A stretch of 64,000 nt of DNA from the NCBI GenBank assembly GCA_945266285.1, contig CALYOP010000005.1, positions 1 through 64,000 on the forward strand, written 5' to 3'. The notes under the pieces are model-generated. The model had not been told where the DNA came from, made no database searches, and saw nothing but the letters and a program-made list of their open reading frames with translations. The translations under genes were made by a program, and so were the position numbers. The stretch is from an uncultured Commensalibacter sp. Lineage in GTDB: Bacteria; Pseudomonadota; Alphaproteobacteria; Acetobacterales; Acetobacteraceae. Below, piece by piece: positions 1 to 9,390 of the stretch. The stretch's first letter is position 1. Every line of letters starts with the position of its first letter.

Positions 1-81
1 CCAGAACCTGCTCCTCAACCAAAAGAGCCAGAACCTGCTCCTCAACCAAAAGAGCCAGAACCTGTCGCTCAGCCAACAGAA
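1..81 (+). repeat. 27-bp in-frame tandem repeat (Pro/Glu/Lys linker)
   Basis: Bases 1-27 and 28-54 are identical 27-mers beginning CCAGAACCTGCTCCTCAACC; 55-81 is a diverged third copy and 82 onward a further decayed one. The unit is a multiple of three and encodes PEPAPQPKE. More copies probably lie upstream of the window. Such arrays are prone to copy-number slippage without frameshift. Confidence 0.9.
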
Positions 82-831
82 CCAAAACCTGTCGTTAAAC
101 CGGTTGACTTTACACCGATAGCTGAGGTTAAATCAGACACACATACAGGATCATCTGTAACTATAAATCGACATGAAGAAGGACAACGAAACGTGGACAA
201 TGAATTACCGGGTACGTCAGCCGATCTATTCAAAATGCTAAGTCAAGCGACTGAAAATTATCCTATGTTGGTCTATATGAATATCACTTCAAATGATATT
301 CCAAGTTCTTATAAATTGTCTGATATTTATTCTAATCGTCAGTTTATCAGCAGATTACAATATTATTTAGGTAAGAATAACTTCAAAGAACAAGCTACTG
401 ATTTGTTTGGTCGTGAAGTTAATCATGTATTGACTTCAAACTTTTCTGCTAATAATCATCTTGCTAAAAATACAAAATTCTTAATTTCTGAAGATGGTCT
501 CGCGATAAACTATGACATTGAAAAGAGAAGCTTCGTTTTAATCGATACTTTCCTTCCACAAAACAATAGAATAGTCGTCAATGTCGAAGAAAACACAAAT
601 CTTCTCTACATGAACTATTGTGGTCAAGTGTTTTACTTTAAGTATCAAGATGGAAAATTACTTCCATTAAATCAAAAACAAGATGAAGCATCACTTTTCA
701 AATGCGAAATGCGTGGTCAAACCGTTGCCATTAAATCAAATCAAGGTTTTATAATGGTCGGCAACGAAAATCAGATTGCTATTATTCCTGAAAGTGGTCA
801 AGCAACTCAATTCTGTATTTGCGTTATTTAA
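1..831 (+). CDS. C-terminal part of unknown protein with Pro-rich repeat linker (5' truncated by window)
   Basis: The reading frame is open from base 1, so the visible 276 residues are the C-terminal part of a longer protein; a GTG at 193 is in frame but is probably internal. Residues 1-27 are a tandem repeat of the type PEPAPQPKE, degenerating over the next ~20 residues into an acidic/Pro linker. From about residue 65 on there is a folded ~210-residue domain, rich in Asn, Phe and Tyr, ending FCICVI. I do not recognise the family. The alternating short beta-like segments near the end (VAIKSNQGFIMVG) faintly recall a beta-trefoil, but that is a weak impression. Pro-rich linkers of this kind usually join a signal/anchor or envelope domain to a second domain. 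Followed by two hairpins at 842-910. Confidence 0.75.
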   Translation, partial: PEPAPQPKEPEPAPQPKEPEPVAQPTEPKPVVKPVDFTPIAEVKSDTHTGSSVTINRHEEGQRNVDNELPGTSADLFKMLSQATENYPMLVYMNITSNDIPSSYKLSDIYSNRQFISRLQYYLGKNNFKEQATDLFGREVNHVLTSNFSANNHLAKNTKFLISEDGLAINYDIEKRSFVLIDTFLPQNNRIVVNVEENTNLLYMNYCGQVFYFKYQDGKLLPLNQKQDEASLFKCEMRGQTVAIKSNQGFIMVGNENQIAIIPESGQATQFCICVI

Positions 832-841
832 AATTATAATT

Positions 842-910
842 AAGAGGAAATATCCTTTTCCTCTTTAATAAAAAAACCTCTGTGGAAAATAATTCCACAG
901 AGGTTTTTTT
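842..910. terminator. Two tandem hairpins, the second a bidirectional terminator
   Basis: First hairpin: AAGAGGAAA (842-850) pairs with TTTCCTCTT (857-865). Second: a perfect 17-bp stem, 871-887 with 893-909, five-base loop, starting with A6 and ending with T7. It can stop transcription from the plus-strand gene ending at 831 and from pheT on the minus strand (stop at 927). Confidence 0.85.
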
Positions 911-926
911 AGTTTAAACGATAAGG

Positions 927-3389
927 TTATCTAAGCTTACCACCTGTTTTTTGGCAAACTTCTTGTATAATCTTTTGTGAGATAGCCTCTATCTCTTCAT
1001 CTTTTAAACTCCGTTCCTGAGGCTGAAGCGTAATCTGAATGGCTACAGATTTACACCCTTCTGGAACTTTATCTCCCTCATAAATGTCAAATAACTCAAC
1101 ATTTGTAAGAAGTTGCCGCTCAGCTTGTTGAGCAGCCTTTAGCAAAGTTTCTACAGCAATATTACTTTTAACAACAAAAGCAAAATCACGCTTTACCGGT
1201 TGAAAAGGTGACAAAACTAAGTGCTTCTTTTTTTGTCCTTTTTTGGGTTCAATTAAATTATCCAAAAAGACTTCAAAAATCATTGGTGCTTGATCAAATC
1301 CAAACTGTTTTACCAATGAAGGATGCAATTCACCAAAATATGCCAATATATTTTTGGGTCCTAAACTAAGTCGCCCTGACCGTCCAGGATGATAATGAAT
1401 CGGTGTATCTGACGTTAATTGCAAAGAAGCAACCGGAACATCAACACTGTTTAATAAATTTAGAACATCAGCTTTAACATCCCATAAAGTTACTTGATGT
1501 GCTTTGCCATCTAACTGACGTGGCATATCTCCATAACGGATACCCGCCGCTATCAGATTTTCTTTATTATTATTAAATGCAGGCCCAACTTCAAACAATG
1601 CGACATCATTCCAACCACGGGAAATATTTTTTAACGCCGCTTGTAATAACGACACCAAAGGTGTTGGTCTTAATTGGTCCATATCGCTTGAAATGGGATT
1701 TAATAACCGGAGTGTTTCAGGCACTTCCCCCATACGCGCAGCAATTTCATGATCGACAAAAGAAAAACCAACGGTTTCCAACATATTTCGTGACGCCAAT
1801 ACACGACGCGCAAGTAATTGTCGCTTTTGTTGGGTATCTAATGCTGCTTCTGGTACTGCTTTTAATGGTGGTAAGGAAACTTCTGGCACATGATCCAAAC
1901 CAATGATCCGCAAAACCTCTTCTATCAGATCAGCTTCAGCTTCAATTTCCGGTACTGATTTTTTGACTTTTTCGGCGATATCTTCTTTTAAACCTGAAAA
2001 TTGCGCCATATAAAGCGGCATCGCAATATCATTCCGCCAAGATGGGACTGCTACTGTTAAAGATTCAGGCGTCTCATTTTTAATGACAAATCCCAAAGAA
2101 GACAAAATCGTTTTCACTTGATCTTTGGGAACAGATTTACCTCCAAAACTTTCCAATCGCTTATAATGCAAAGTTGCATCTCTTTGCCATTGCGGTTCTG
2201 AACCAGCCGATACAACTTCACTCGCTTCACCACCACACAAATCCAGAATCATCTGTGTTGCTGATTCAATCGCATCCGGTAAAAAGGCTTGATCAATACC
2301 CCGTTCAAAACGTTGTCTTGCATCACTGATTAATCCATGTTGACGACCACTAAGAGCAATATGATTAGAATCAAACAAAGCACATTCAAGGAATATTTCG
2401 GTTGTATTTTCATCAACACTGCTATTCTCACCCCCCATAATTCCGCCTATGGACTGAACACCAGATTGATCAACAAATACGCAATCCTGTGAAGTGACTT
2501 TATAGTCCTTACCATCTAAAGCCTTAAATGTTTCACCGCGACCAGGACATATAGTCAATACCGAACCCGTTAGCTTTTTTACATCAAATACATGCAAAGG
2601 ACGTCCAAGATCGTAAGTAAAATAATTGGTAATATCAACTAATACTGAAATCGGACGCAGTCCTACAGCACGTAATTTATTTTGCAACCATTCAGGACTA
2701 GGACCATTTTTTACATTACGGATCGTTCGACCCAAAATCCATTGGCAGGATCCAGGATATTGATTGTTGATTTGAATAGTAGATGCAAATTGACCAGCAA
2801 CTTTAGCAGTTTTCCAAAGTTTTAATTGACCTATTCCTGCTGCAGCCAAGTCACGAGCAATATTTCGAATGGATAAAGCATCCCCACGATTTGGTGTAAT
2901 TGCAATCTCAATAATAGGATCTTGCAGATTTATATATTCCGCATAAGGCATACCAATCGGTGTATCATTAGGTAATTCAATAATACCGTCATGTTCATCT
3001 CCCAATTTAAGTTCACGGATAGAACACATCATTCCATTGCTTTCTTCGCCGCGGATTTTCCCTGCTTTAAGCGTGATATCACTACCAGGGATATAACTTC
3101 CAATAGGAGCAAAAACTCCAATTAATCCTTCGCGTGCATTTGGAGCACCACAAACAACTTGAACATTTTCAAAACCTTTACCCGCATACACTTGGCAAAG
3201 TCTTAATTTATCTGCATTAGGATGTTTAATCGCTGATATTATTCGTGCTGTTCGAAAAGGTGCCAGCAGCTTTCCTGGATCTTCCACCGATTCAACTTCC
3301 AGCCCAATCTTATTAAGTGTTTCGCAAATCGTTTCTAGAGAAGCTTCTGTCTCAAGATGATCTTTTAACCAAGATAAAGAAAATTTCAC
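927..3389 (-). CDS. pheT: Phenylalanine--tRNA ligase beta subunit
   Basis: Large subunit of the alpha2beta2 class II phenylalanyl-tRNA synthetase; charges tRNA-Phe in the cytoplasm and carries the editing site. The 820 residues match the normal bacterial length. Visible order: N-terminal tRNA-binding (EMAP-like) domain around residues 40-150 (HPNADKLRLCQV), B3/4 editing domain at about 210-390 (DITNYFTYDLGRPLHVFD), B5 domain about 400-490, catalytic-like core, and C-terminal anticodon-binding fold ending in VKRDFAFVV...SVAIQITLQ. It starts 3 bp after the pheS stop, so the two subunits are co-translated. A short insert around residues 460-480 (LYMAQFSGLKEDIAEKVKKS) is typical of alphaproteobacterial PheT. 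Confidence 0.97.
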   Translation of the reverse strand: MKFSLSWLKDHLETEASLETICETLNKIGLEVESVEDPGKLLAPFRTARIISAIKHPNADKLRLCQVYAGKGFENVQVVCGAPNAREGLIGVFAPIGSYIPGSDITLKAGKIRGEESNGMMCSIRELKLGDEHDGIIELPNDTPIGMPYAEYINLQDPIIEIAITPNRGDALSIRNIARDLAAAGIGQLKLWKTAKVAGQFASTIQINNQYPGSCQWILGRTIRNVKNGPSPEWLQNKLRAVGLRPISVLVDITNYFTYDLGRPLHVFDVKKLTGSVLTICPGRGETFKALDGKDYKVTSQDCVFVDQSGVQSIGGIMGGENSSVDENTTEIFLECALFDSNHIALSGRQHGLISDARQRFERGIDQAFLPDAIESATQMILDLCGGEASEVVSAGSEPQWQRDATLHYKRLESFGGKSVPKDQVKTILSSLGFVIKNETPESLTVAVPSWRNDIAMPLYMAQFSGLKEDIAEKVKKSVPEIEAEADLIEEVLRIIGLDHVPEVSLPPLKAVPEAALDTQQKRQLLARRVLASRNMLETVGFSFVDHEIAARMGEVPETLRLLNPISSDMDQLRPTPLVSLLQAALKNISRGWNDVALFEVGPAFNNNKENLIAAGIRYGDMPRQLDGKAHQVTLWDVKADVLNLLNSVDVPVASLQLTSDTPIHYHPGRSGRLSLGPKNILAYFGELHPSLVKQFGFDQAPMIFEVFLDNLIEPKKGQKKKHLVLSPFQPVKRDFAFVVKSNIAVETLLKAAQQAERQLLTNVELFDIYEGDKVPEGCKSVAIQITLQPQERSLKDEEIEAISQKIIQEVCQKTGGKLR

Positions 3390-3392
3390 GGC

Positions 3393-4460
3393 TTATAATC
3401 CTTCATGCATCGAAGCTGGTTTCAATGGTGAAAACCCATAATGTCTTAACCAACGCACGTCACTTTCAAAAAAGGCGCGTAAATCAGCAATACCATATTT
3501 AAGCATTGTTAAACGTTCCAAACCAACGCCAAATGCAAAGGCTTGCCATTCTTTAGGATCAACCCCACAATTCGCAAGAACGCGGGCGTGCATCATTCCT
3601 GAGCCAAGGATTTCTAACCAATCCGATTTTCCACCCAATTCGCCGGTTTTACGATTCCAACCAATATCAATTTCAATAGAGGGTTCAGTAAAAGGAAAAT
3701 AAGAAGAACGAAAACGGATTGGTAAGTGAGGAATACCAAAAAAGGCACGCAAAAAGTCAACCAAACAACCTTTGAGATGACCCAAAGTAATACCTTTATC
3801 TACGACCATGCCTTCACATTGATGAAACATAGGTGAATGTGTTGCATCGTGATCCGCGCGATAAGTCCGTCCAGGAGCAATAATCCGGATAGGAGGTTCT
3901 TCTTTTAACAAAGTCCGAATTTGTACTGTTGAGGTTTGCGTTCTTAATAAACGTTGTTGATGATTCAATGGATCTGAAGGCAGATAAAACGTATCATGAT
4001 CCGCACGTGCAGGATGATATTCGCTAATATTTAAAGCAGAAAAATTATACCAATCCGAATCAATATTGGGTCCCTCTGCAACGGTAAAACCCATAGCTCC
4101 AAAAATAGCCGTAATTTCTTCAATTGTACGACTTAAGGGATGAATCAAACCATTTTGAATAGAAACAGGTAAACTGATATCAACGGCTTCGGCACTTAGT
4201 TTTTTCTGAAGTGCAACTTCTTCAAGAATGAGTTTTTTCGTTTCAATCGCCGCAGTCAATTCTTGTCGCAGGTTGTTTAAAATTGCTCCTCTTTCTTTAC
4301 GTTCATCAGGAGCAAGTTTCCCTAATTCCTTTAATTTTTGTGTAAGTGGTGCCGACTTTCCCAAGGCAGCAACACGAACCGCATCCCATTCCCGCAAATC
4401 TTGAGCTTTGTCTAGAGCAGAAAGTGTTTCTTGCTTTAAAATCTCCAGATCATTATCCAT
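3393..4460 (-). CDS. pheS: Phenylalanine--tRNA ligase alpha subunit
   Basis: Catalytic subunit of phenylalanyl-tRNA synthetase. The N-terminal coiled coil (about residues 1-95) is followed by the class II core with HPLSRT, PARADHDTFYL, HSPMFHQCEG and the motif 3 region GVGLERLTMLKYGI. I place the start at the ATG at 4460 (MDNDLEIL), because GGAG lies 6 bases upstream; an in-frame TTG at 4472 overlaps that ribosome binding site and is not credible. Length is then 355 residues, usual for PheS. It lies downstream of rpmI-rplT with a terminator-like hairpin between, and directly upstream of pheT. Confidence 0.97.
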   Translation of the reverse strand: MDNDLEILKQETLSALDKAQDLREWDAVRVAALGKSAPLTQKLKELGKLAPDERKERGAILNNLRQELTAAIETKKLILEEVALQKKLSAEAVDISLPVSIQNGLIHPLSRTIEEITAIFGAMGFTVAEGPNIDSDWYNFSALNISEYHPARADHDTFYLPSDPLNHQQRLLRTQTSTVQIRTLLKEEPPIRIIAPGRTYRADHDATHSPMFHQCEGMVVDKGITLGHLKGCLVDFLRAFFGIPHLPIRFRSSYFPFTEPSIEIDIGWNRKTGELGGKSDWLEILGSGMMHARVLANCGVDPKEWQAFAFGVGLERLTMLKYGIADLRAFFESDVRWLRHYGFSPLKPASMHEGL

Positions 4461-4470
4461 TGATATCTCC

Positions 4471-4508
4471 AATTAAAAAATAAAAAAGGGCTGTCAAAAG
4501 ACAACCCT
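4471..4508 (-). terminator. Hairpin with T-tract between rplT and pheS
   Basis: Read on the minus strand, AGGGTTGTC pairs with GACAGCCCT (4487-4508, one mismatch, loop TTTT) and is followed by T7ATTTTTT. It lies 27 bases upstream of the pheS start and after the rplT stop, so it may end the ribosomal-protein transcript or act as an attenuator of pheST. No Phe-rich leader peptide is visible, which argues for a plain (leaky) terminator. Confidence 0.6.
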
Positions 4509-4548
4509 CTTTCTCCGTTCATCTTAAGAACAGACCAACCCTCTAGTA

Positions 4549-4905
4549 TTAGGAGAGAGCCGCTTGTGCCTTTTTTACGATTTCGGCAAAAGATGCGGCA
4601 TCATCATAAGCAATTGCTGCCAGAACCTTACGATCCAGTTCAATACCGGCCTTATTCAAACCATCGATAAAGCGGCTATAAGTCAAACCGTGTTCCCGTA
4701 CTGCTGCATTGATACGTTGAATCCACAATGCGCGAAAATTACGCTTTTTCGTACGACGATCACGATAGGCATATTGAAGTGATTTTTCCAACCGTTCCAA
4801 AGCAATACGGTAATTTGTCGAAGAACGACCGCGAAAACCTTTGGATTGACTTAAAACTTTTTTATGACGGGCGTGCGTCGTAACGCCCCGTTTTACACGT
4901 GCCAT
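4549..4905 (-). CDS. rplT: 50S ribosomal protein L20
   Basis: Binds 23S rRNA and is needed early in 50S assembly. The 118 residues begin [16 protein letters not shown] and carry the family signature [20 protein letters not shown]; length is standard. It follows rpmI with a 15-bp gap. infC is not upstream; the operon here begins with rpmI and the opposite strand carries a transporter, so the common infC-rpmI-rplT order is broken or infC sits elsewhere. Confidence 0.98.
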   Translation of the reverse strand: MARVKRGVTTHARHKKVLSQSKGFRGRSSTNYRIALERLEKSLQYAYRDRRTKKRNFRALWIQRINAAVREHGLTYSRFIDGLNKAGIELDRKVLAAIAYDDAASFAEIVKKAQAALS

Positions 4906-4920
4906 TGTTTATAATGCTCC

Positions 4921-5127
4921 TTATCGTGGCAACCCGTATGGGGCCCATTGTTTAACCGTACGACCGTCTTGTGCTTCCAGAACCTGCGTTCCGCGGTTGC
5001 TACGTTTTGCTTTTTGGGTACGATTAATCAGACCATGGCGTTTATTGCCTGGGCCTGCCAACACTTTACCAGTGGCAGTGATTTTGAAACGTTTTTTGAC
5101 CGAAGATTTGGTCTTCATCTTGGGCAT
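4921..5127 (-). CDS. rpmI: 50S ribosomal protein L35
   Basis: Small basic ribosomal protein of 68 residues, starting [15 protein letters not shown] and with [16 protein letters not shown] in the middle. The ATG at 5127 has a GGAG ribosome binding site 7 bases upstream and gives the family's normal length. An in-frame upstream extension to 5241 exists but runs through leader sequence and has no family similarity, so I exclude it. First gene of rpmI-rplT-pheS-pheT. Confidence 0.97.
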   Translation of the reverse strand: MPKMKTKSSVKKRFKITATGKVLAGPGNKRHGLINRTQKAKRSNRGTQVLEAQDGRTVKQWAPYGLPR

Positions 5128-5348
5128 TTCATACTCCCTAAAATAAAAATAAAAACCCTTAAAATGGGAAACCGTCACGGACAGGCATGCCCTACCAGCC
5201 TTGGCGCGCAAACGGATGATGCCTTTATATGCTTTATTCACGTCAATCTCAAGTCAAATTGATTAAAATATTATTTCTTATTTTCCTTTTACAAAGCTAA
5301 TTTGTTGAGAATATGTAATTGCCCTGATTTTAAAGAAGAGTTTAAACC

Positions 5349-6287
5349 ATGTCAGTTTTGACAAGCATACATAATTCCATTCTATCCAAGGAAAATCCTC
5401 AATTTGAAGAACGCAAAGGAATCATTTTTATTATCCTAGCTGGATGTATTTGGGGTTTAAATGGTGTTTGTGGACAATATATTTTACAGGACAAAGGCGT
5501 TGATCCACAATGGATGATTACCGTTCGACAGATTGTCGCAGGTATTGTTTTGCTCTTCTTTGCCTATCGTAAAATTGGCAATGCTATTTTTGATCTGTGG
5601 AAACGGAAAAAAGATGCTTTTCGTTTATGCATCTTTTCAGTTTTAGGCATTATGGGATCTCAATTATGCTATTTTTGCGCCATTAAATATTCGAATGCAG
5701 CAACAGCAACCGTTTTACAGTATCTTTTCCCTATATTTGTTGCAATTGCGATAACCATTCACTTCAGAAAACTCCCTTCAATACACTTGATTTTTTCCAT
5801 ATTCCTGGCGCTGTTTGGTGTTTTCTTATTGGTTACCAATGGAAGGATTGATAAACTCAGTCTTTCTGTAACGGCACTTGTATGGGGTTTAATTAGTGCT
5901 GTTGCCTCAACACTTTATACGCTTTTACCCATTCCTCTTCTACAAAAATACCAGACAACAACGGTTGTCGGTTGGGGCATGTTTGTAGGTGGTATCGCAC
6001 TCAATTTTTCTCATCCATTTTGGCAGCCTGTTGGAATTTTTGATTTTTCAACTTTTGTATGTCTGATCTTTATTATTTTGTTTGGCGGATTAATTGGTTT
6101 TTTCCTCTACTTAACTGGTGTTAAACTTATCGGTGGTGGAAAAGGAAGCGTTCTTGCAACCATTGAACCTTTATCTGCAGCTGTTTTTTCCGTGCTGATA
6201 CTCAATGTTCCATTTAGTCTGATTGACTGGATTGGAAGCGCATGTATTCTGATAACCATTGTTATTCTTGCACCAAAGAAAATATAA
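5349..6287 (+). CDS. EamA/DMT-superfamily transporter
   Basis: Inner-membrane drug/metabolite transporter of 312 residues. Two repeated EamA halves are visible: the first starts at about residue 24 (GIIFIILAGCIWGLNGVCGQ), the second at about 170 (SVTALVWGLISAVASTLY), giving about ten hydrophobic helices. The family exports small metabolites such as amino acids or purines; substrate cannot be read from sequence. It is followed after 33 bp by a HAD phosphatase on the same strand, possibly co-transcribed, but with no obvious functional link. Confidence 0.9.
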   Translation: MSVLTSIHNSILSKENPQFEERKGIIFIILAGCIWGLNGVCGQYILQDKGVDPQWMITVRQIVAGIVLLFFAYRKIGNAIFDLWKRKKDAFRLCIFSVLGIMGSQLCYFCAIKYSNAATATVLQYLFPIFVAIAITIHFRKLPSIHLIFSIFLALFGVFLLVTNGRIDKLSLSVTALVWGLISAVASTLYTLLPIPLLQKYQTTTVVGWGMFVGGIALNFSHPFWQPVGIFDFSTFVCLIFIILFGGLIGFFLYLTGVKLIGGGKGSVLATIEPLSAAVFSVLILNVPFSLIDWIGSACILITIVILAPKKI

Positions 6288-6320
6288 TTTTCGCGATATT
6301 TTATAAAAAGGTTTTTTTAA

Positions 6321-6959
6321 ATGCTTAAAGCAATATTTTTCGATATGGATGGCACGATTGGTGACAGCTTACCTCTTTGTCTTAAAGCATTCAAAAAAAC
6401 GGTAGAGCCGATTCTAAAAAGAAAAATTACGGATGATGAAATCTTTGCAGCCTTTGGTGCTACAGAAGAAGGAACGCTTAAGGTCTTAGTTCCAGGATAT
6501 GAAAAAGAAGCAAAAAAAACCTATTTAACCTATTATGAATCTATGCATGATTTATGCCCTGCTCCTTTTCCTGGTATCATTGGAATCTTGCAATGGTTAA
6601 AAAGTAAAAACATTCTTTTGGCTGTAATTACAGGGAAAGGTCAGGAAACTTGCGCTATTGATTTACGATATTATCAAATTGAACATCTGATTGATTGCGT
6701 AGAAACCGGTTCACCTTTGGGTTTAAGAAAAACGGAAGCAATTTTAGGGATTCTAGAAAATCATCATTTAAACCCCGAAGAAACCCTTTATATTGGTGAT
6801 ACTCCGTCCGATATTATCCATGCAAGAGCCGCCGGAGTTCGTACAATTGCTGCATTATGGGGCACGATTATCGAAGAAGATGCCGTTAAAAAACAAAATC
6901 CATTTAAAATTTGTTACACCGTAAAAGCACTGGATGAATATTTAAAAGATCTTATTTAA
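6321..6959 (+). CDS. HAD-superfamily hydrolase (phosphoglycolate phosphatase-like)
   Basis: Cytoplasmic phosphatase of 212 residues. Motif I is DMDGTIGDS with the nucleophile Asp8 and acid/base Asp10; motif II is the Thr in VITGKG (about residue 104); motif III/IV is ETLYIGDTPSDI with the metal-binding GDxxxD. A helical cap follows motif I (residues 17-85), as in Gph/PpaX-type enzymes. The substrate could be phosphoglycolate, pyrophosphate or another small phosphomonoester; the sequence does not decide. Confidence 0.88.
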   Translation: MLKAIFFDMDGTIGDSLPLCLKAFKKTVEPILKRKITDDEIFAAFGATEEGTLKVLVPGYEKEAKKTYLTYYESMHDLCPAPFPGIIGILQWLKSKNILLAVITGKGQETCAIDLRYYQIEHLIDCVETGSPLGLRKTEAILGILENHHLNPEETLYIGDTPSDIIHARAAGVRTIAALWGTIIEEDAVKKQNPFKICYTVKALDEYLKDLI

Positions 6960-7155
6960 GAATATTCTTATTATCCGCAATTATTTTAAAATTTGTTTAA
7001 AATATATGATGCTATTTTTATAGTATTATTAACCGCTTCAATAAATCATTTAAGTAATTTAAATAGATATAAATTCGACTATGAGAACGCTTTAAAATAG
7101 GTTATTTTCTAGACTATATTATTTTATTATAAACGTACGCTTTTACATTTTAATC

Positions 7156-8088
7156 ATGGGTTTGAGCATGGATTCACTTTATTCTGTCACATTGGTTGCT
7201 AATCGCGAATTACAGCCAATCAATAAAGAGATAATTGAAATTACTCAAACACTTTGTCAGACAAATGAATATAAATGGCTTTCCGACCACGAAGCTATTG
7301 ATGTACCGTGCCTTCTTGCATCATCAACAGACAACGAAACGAATACAGCACAACAGGTCCATCAAAGTATCAAAAAAGCGTTGGAAGATTACCCCATTGA
7401 TGTGTTTTTTGTTTCATTAAAATCCAGAAGAAAATCTTTACTGATTGCTGATATGGATAGCACTATTGTTAGAAGTGAAACATTGGACGATTTGGCAGCA
7501 GAAGCCGGAATTGGTGAGCATATAGCAGCAATTACACGACGTGCCATGAATGGTGAATTGGTGTTTGAAGATGCGCTTAAAGAACGTATTTCCCTTCTAA
7601 AAGGATTATCCGTCAGTGTACTAGAAAAAGCATGGAAGAAAACCAAACTGAATGCTGGCGCAAAAACTTTAATTGCCACAATGCGTAAACACCATGCATA
7701 TACAGCGCTCGTTTCAGGGGGATTCACCTTTTTTACAGAACGCGTTTCGGCACTATGTAATTTTGATGAAAATATTGCTAATCGTTTTAGTATTACCGAC
7801 GATCATCTTGATGGATCGGTCATCCCCCCTATTCTTGGGAAAGAAGCAAAATTATTCCATTTGGAACGCTTACAGAAAAAATTAAATATTGATCGGATGG
7901 CTACTATTACCATTGGCGATGGCGCAAATGATATTCCTATGCTCAGTCGTGCAGGGTTGGGAATTGCCTATCATCCGAAACCTGTTGTCGCAAAACAAAT
8001 TCTAAACCAAATTTTTCATAGTGATTTACGAGCGGCCTTATTTGCTCAAGGTTATCCGGCTTCCGAATTCGTACAAGTAAAACGATAG
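7156..8088 (+). CDS. serB: Phosphoserine phosphatase
   Basis: Catalyses the last step of serine synthesis, O-phosphoserine to serine. The 310 residues contain an N-terminal ACT-like regulatory region (1-90) and a HAD core: DMDST at 99-103 (nucleophile Asp99, acid/base Asp101), ETLDDLA, the substrate-binding SGGFT segment at about 190-195, and GDGANDIPML at about 252-261. These are the hallmarks of SerB. The start may be the ATG at 7156 or the one at 7168; neither has a strong ribosome binding site. It stands alone; no serA or serC is nearby. Confidence 0.94.
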   Translation: MGLSMDSLYSVTLVANRELQPINKEIIEITQTLCQTNEYKWLSDHEAIDVPCLLASSTDNETNTAQQVHQSIKKALEDYPIDVFFVSLKSRRKSLLIADMDSTIVRSETLDDLAAEAGIGEHIAAITRRAMNGELVFEDALKERISLLKGLSVSVLEKAWKKTKLNAGAKTLIATMRKHHAYTALVSGGFTFFTERVSALCNFDENIANRFSITDDHLDGSVIPPILGKEAKLFHLERLQKKLNIDRMATITIGDGANDIPMLSRAGLGIAYHPKPVVAKQILNQIFHSDLRAALFAQGYPASEFVQVKR

Positions 8089-8109
8089 CCAATCCTTAGA
8101 TGAACAAAG

Positions 8110-9390
8110 GTGTCATCTCATATGAAATGGAATAATCGCAGCCATTCTGCGCATTTGACCAAAAATTTTTTATTTAGTCAGCTTATCCCCTATATTGGGA
8201 ATAAGCGTAAACTTTTAGATCTTATTCAAACAGCAATTAATAAGACCGAAACGCAACCTTCAAAAAGTATATTTATCGATTGTTTCGCTGGAACAGGTGT
8301 TGTTAGTCGTTTAGCAAAATTATTGGGTTATCAGGTCATCTGCAATGATTGGGAACATTATAGTTACATGCTTAATCTTGCAGCGATTAAAATACAAAAG
8401 CCGCCTTTGTTTTTTAATCAAAAATCCTATCAAGAAATTATCGAACAATTAAACGTTCTTCCGGATAAAGAAGATTGGATTAGCAAGCATTTATGCCCAG
8501 ATGACGATGAAAATTTTGATTTATCCCGTGATCGTATGTTTTATATGCGAAAAAACGGTCTGCGACTTGATGCAATAAGAGAACAAATCGCACAATGGGA
8601 AAGAAATAATATCCTTGATTCTGAACAAAAAGCCTGTTTGATTGCTCCATTGCTTTACAGTGCCTGTTATCATGCCAATACAAGTGGCATTTTCAAAGGA
8701 TTCCATAAAGGATGGGGTGGACAAACTGCAACGGCGCTTTATCGGATTGCCGCCAATTTAAAAATCCACCCCTTACAATTTTACGATAATAAACAAGCAA
8801 ATGAAGTATTCTGTATGGATGCTCAAAAATTTACAGCTTTATTATGCAAACGCACAATGAATCAACCCAGCGTTGCTTACCTTGATCCTCCATATAATCA
8901 ACACCCCTATGCTTCGAATTATCATGTTTTAAACAGTATTTCCTTGTGGGATAAACCTGTTTTATCACCAAAAATAACCAAACAAGAAAAAGCAGCCATT
9001 CGAAGTGATTGGCGAGAAAATCGTCGAAGTGCGTATAATTCACGAAAACAAGCTATTCATGCTTATGCACAACTGATTAATACCTTACCTACGGATTGGA
9101 TTGCGACAAGCTATAGCACCGATGGTTTTATTACCTTGGAAGACATGATCCATTGTAATTGTAATCGTGGCAAAGTTTACGTTTTTGCACGCGCATATAA
9201 ACGTTATCGTGTTAGTAGCCAACGTTATTCGCATAAACCGCGCAATATTGAATTTGTAATTTTAACACAGACCCGTCAATCGGCTTCTCAATCTGCACGT
9301 AACATTGCTCAAGCTATTTTAGATTGCGAAGCCTATTCTTTATCATCTTCATATAAAAATGAAGATACAATCGTTGAAATCAATCTTTAA
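8110..9390 (+). CDS. D12-class N6-adenine DNA methyltransferase (orphan)
   Basis: Transfers a methyl group from S-adenosylmethionine to adenine N6 in DNA. Family marks: PYIGNKRKLLDLI near residues 27-39 (SAM/DNA-binding), FAGTGVVSRL (motif I), CNDWE, and the catalytic DPPYNQHPYASNY (motif IV) near residue 258. The 426 residues are longer than Dam (about 280), with a C-terminal extension after YSTDGFI that may be the target-recognition part. Starts with GTG at 8110 or ATG at 8122, the latter behind AAAGG. No restriction endonuclease lies next to it, so it is either solitary and epigenetic or anti-restriction. Its 3' end overlaps that of opgH on the other strand by 4 bases. Confidence 0.88.
   Translation: MSSHMKWNNRSHSAHLTKNFLFSQLIPYIGNKRKLLDLIQTAINKTETQPSKSIFIDCFAGTGVVSRLAKLLGYQVICNDWEHYSYMLNLAAIKIQKPPLFFNQKSYQEIIEQLNVLPDKEDWISKHLCPDDDENFDLSRDRMFYMRKNGLRLDAIREQIAQWERNNILDSEQKACLIAPLLYSACYHANTSGIFKGFHKGWGGQTATALYRIAANLKIHPLQFYDNKQANEVFCMDAQKFTALLCKRTMNQPSVAYLDPPYNQHPYASNYHVLNSISLWDKPVLSPKITKQEKAAIRSDWRENRRSAYNSRKQAIHAYAQLINTLPTDWIATSYSTDGFITLEDMIHCNCNRGKVYVFARAYKRYRVSSQRYSHKPRNIEFVILTQTRQSASQSARNIAQAILDCEAYSLSSSYKNEDTIVEINL

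Noticed and set aside
1577-1906. Plus-strand open frame inside pheT
   Set aside because: Antisense shadow of a well-conserved gene; no ribosome binding site or family.
5128-5241. N-terminal extension of rpmI
   Set aside because: L35 starts at MPKMK with a good ribosome binding site; the extension is leader sequence.
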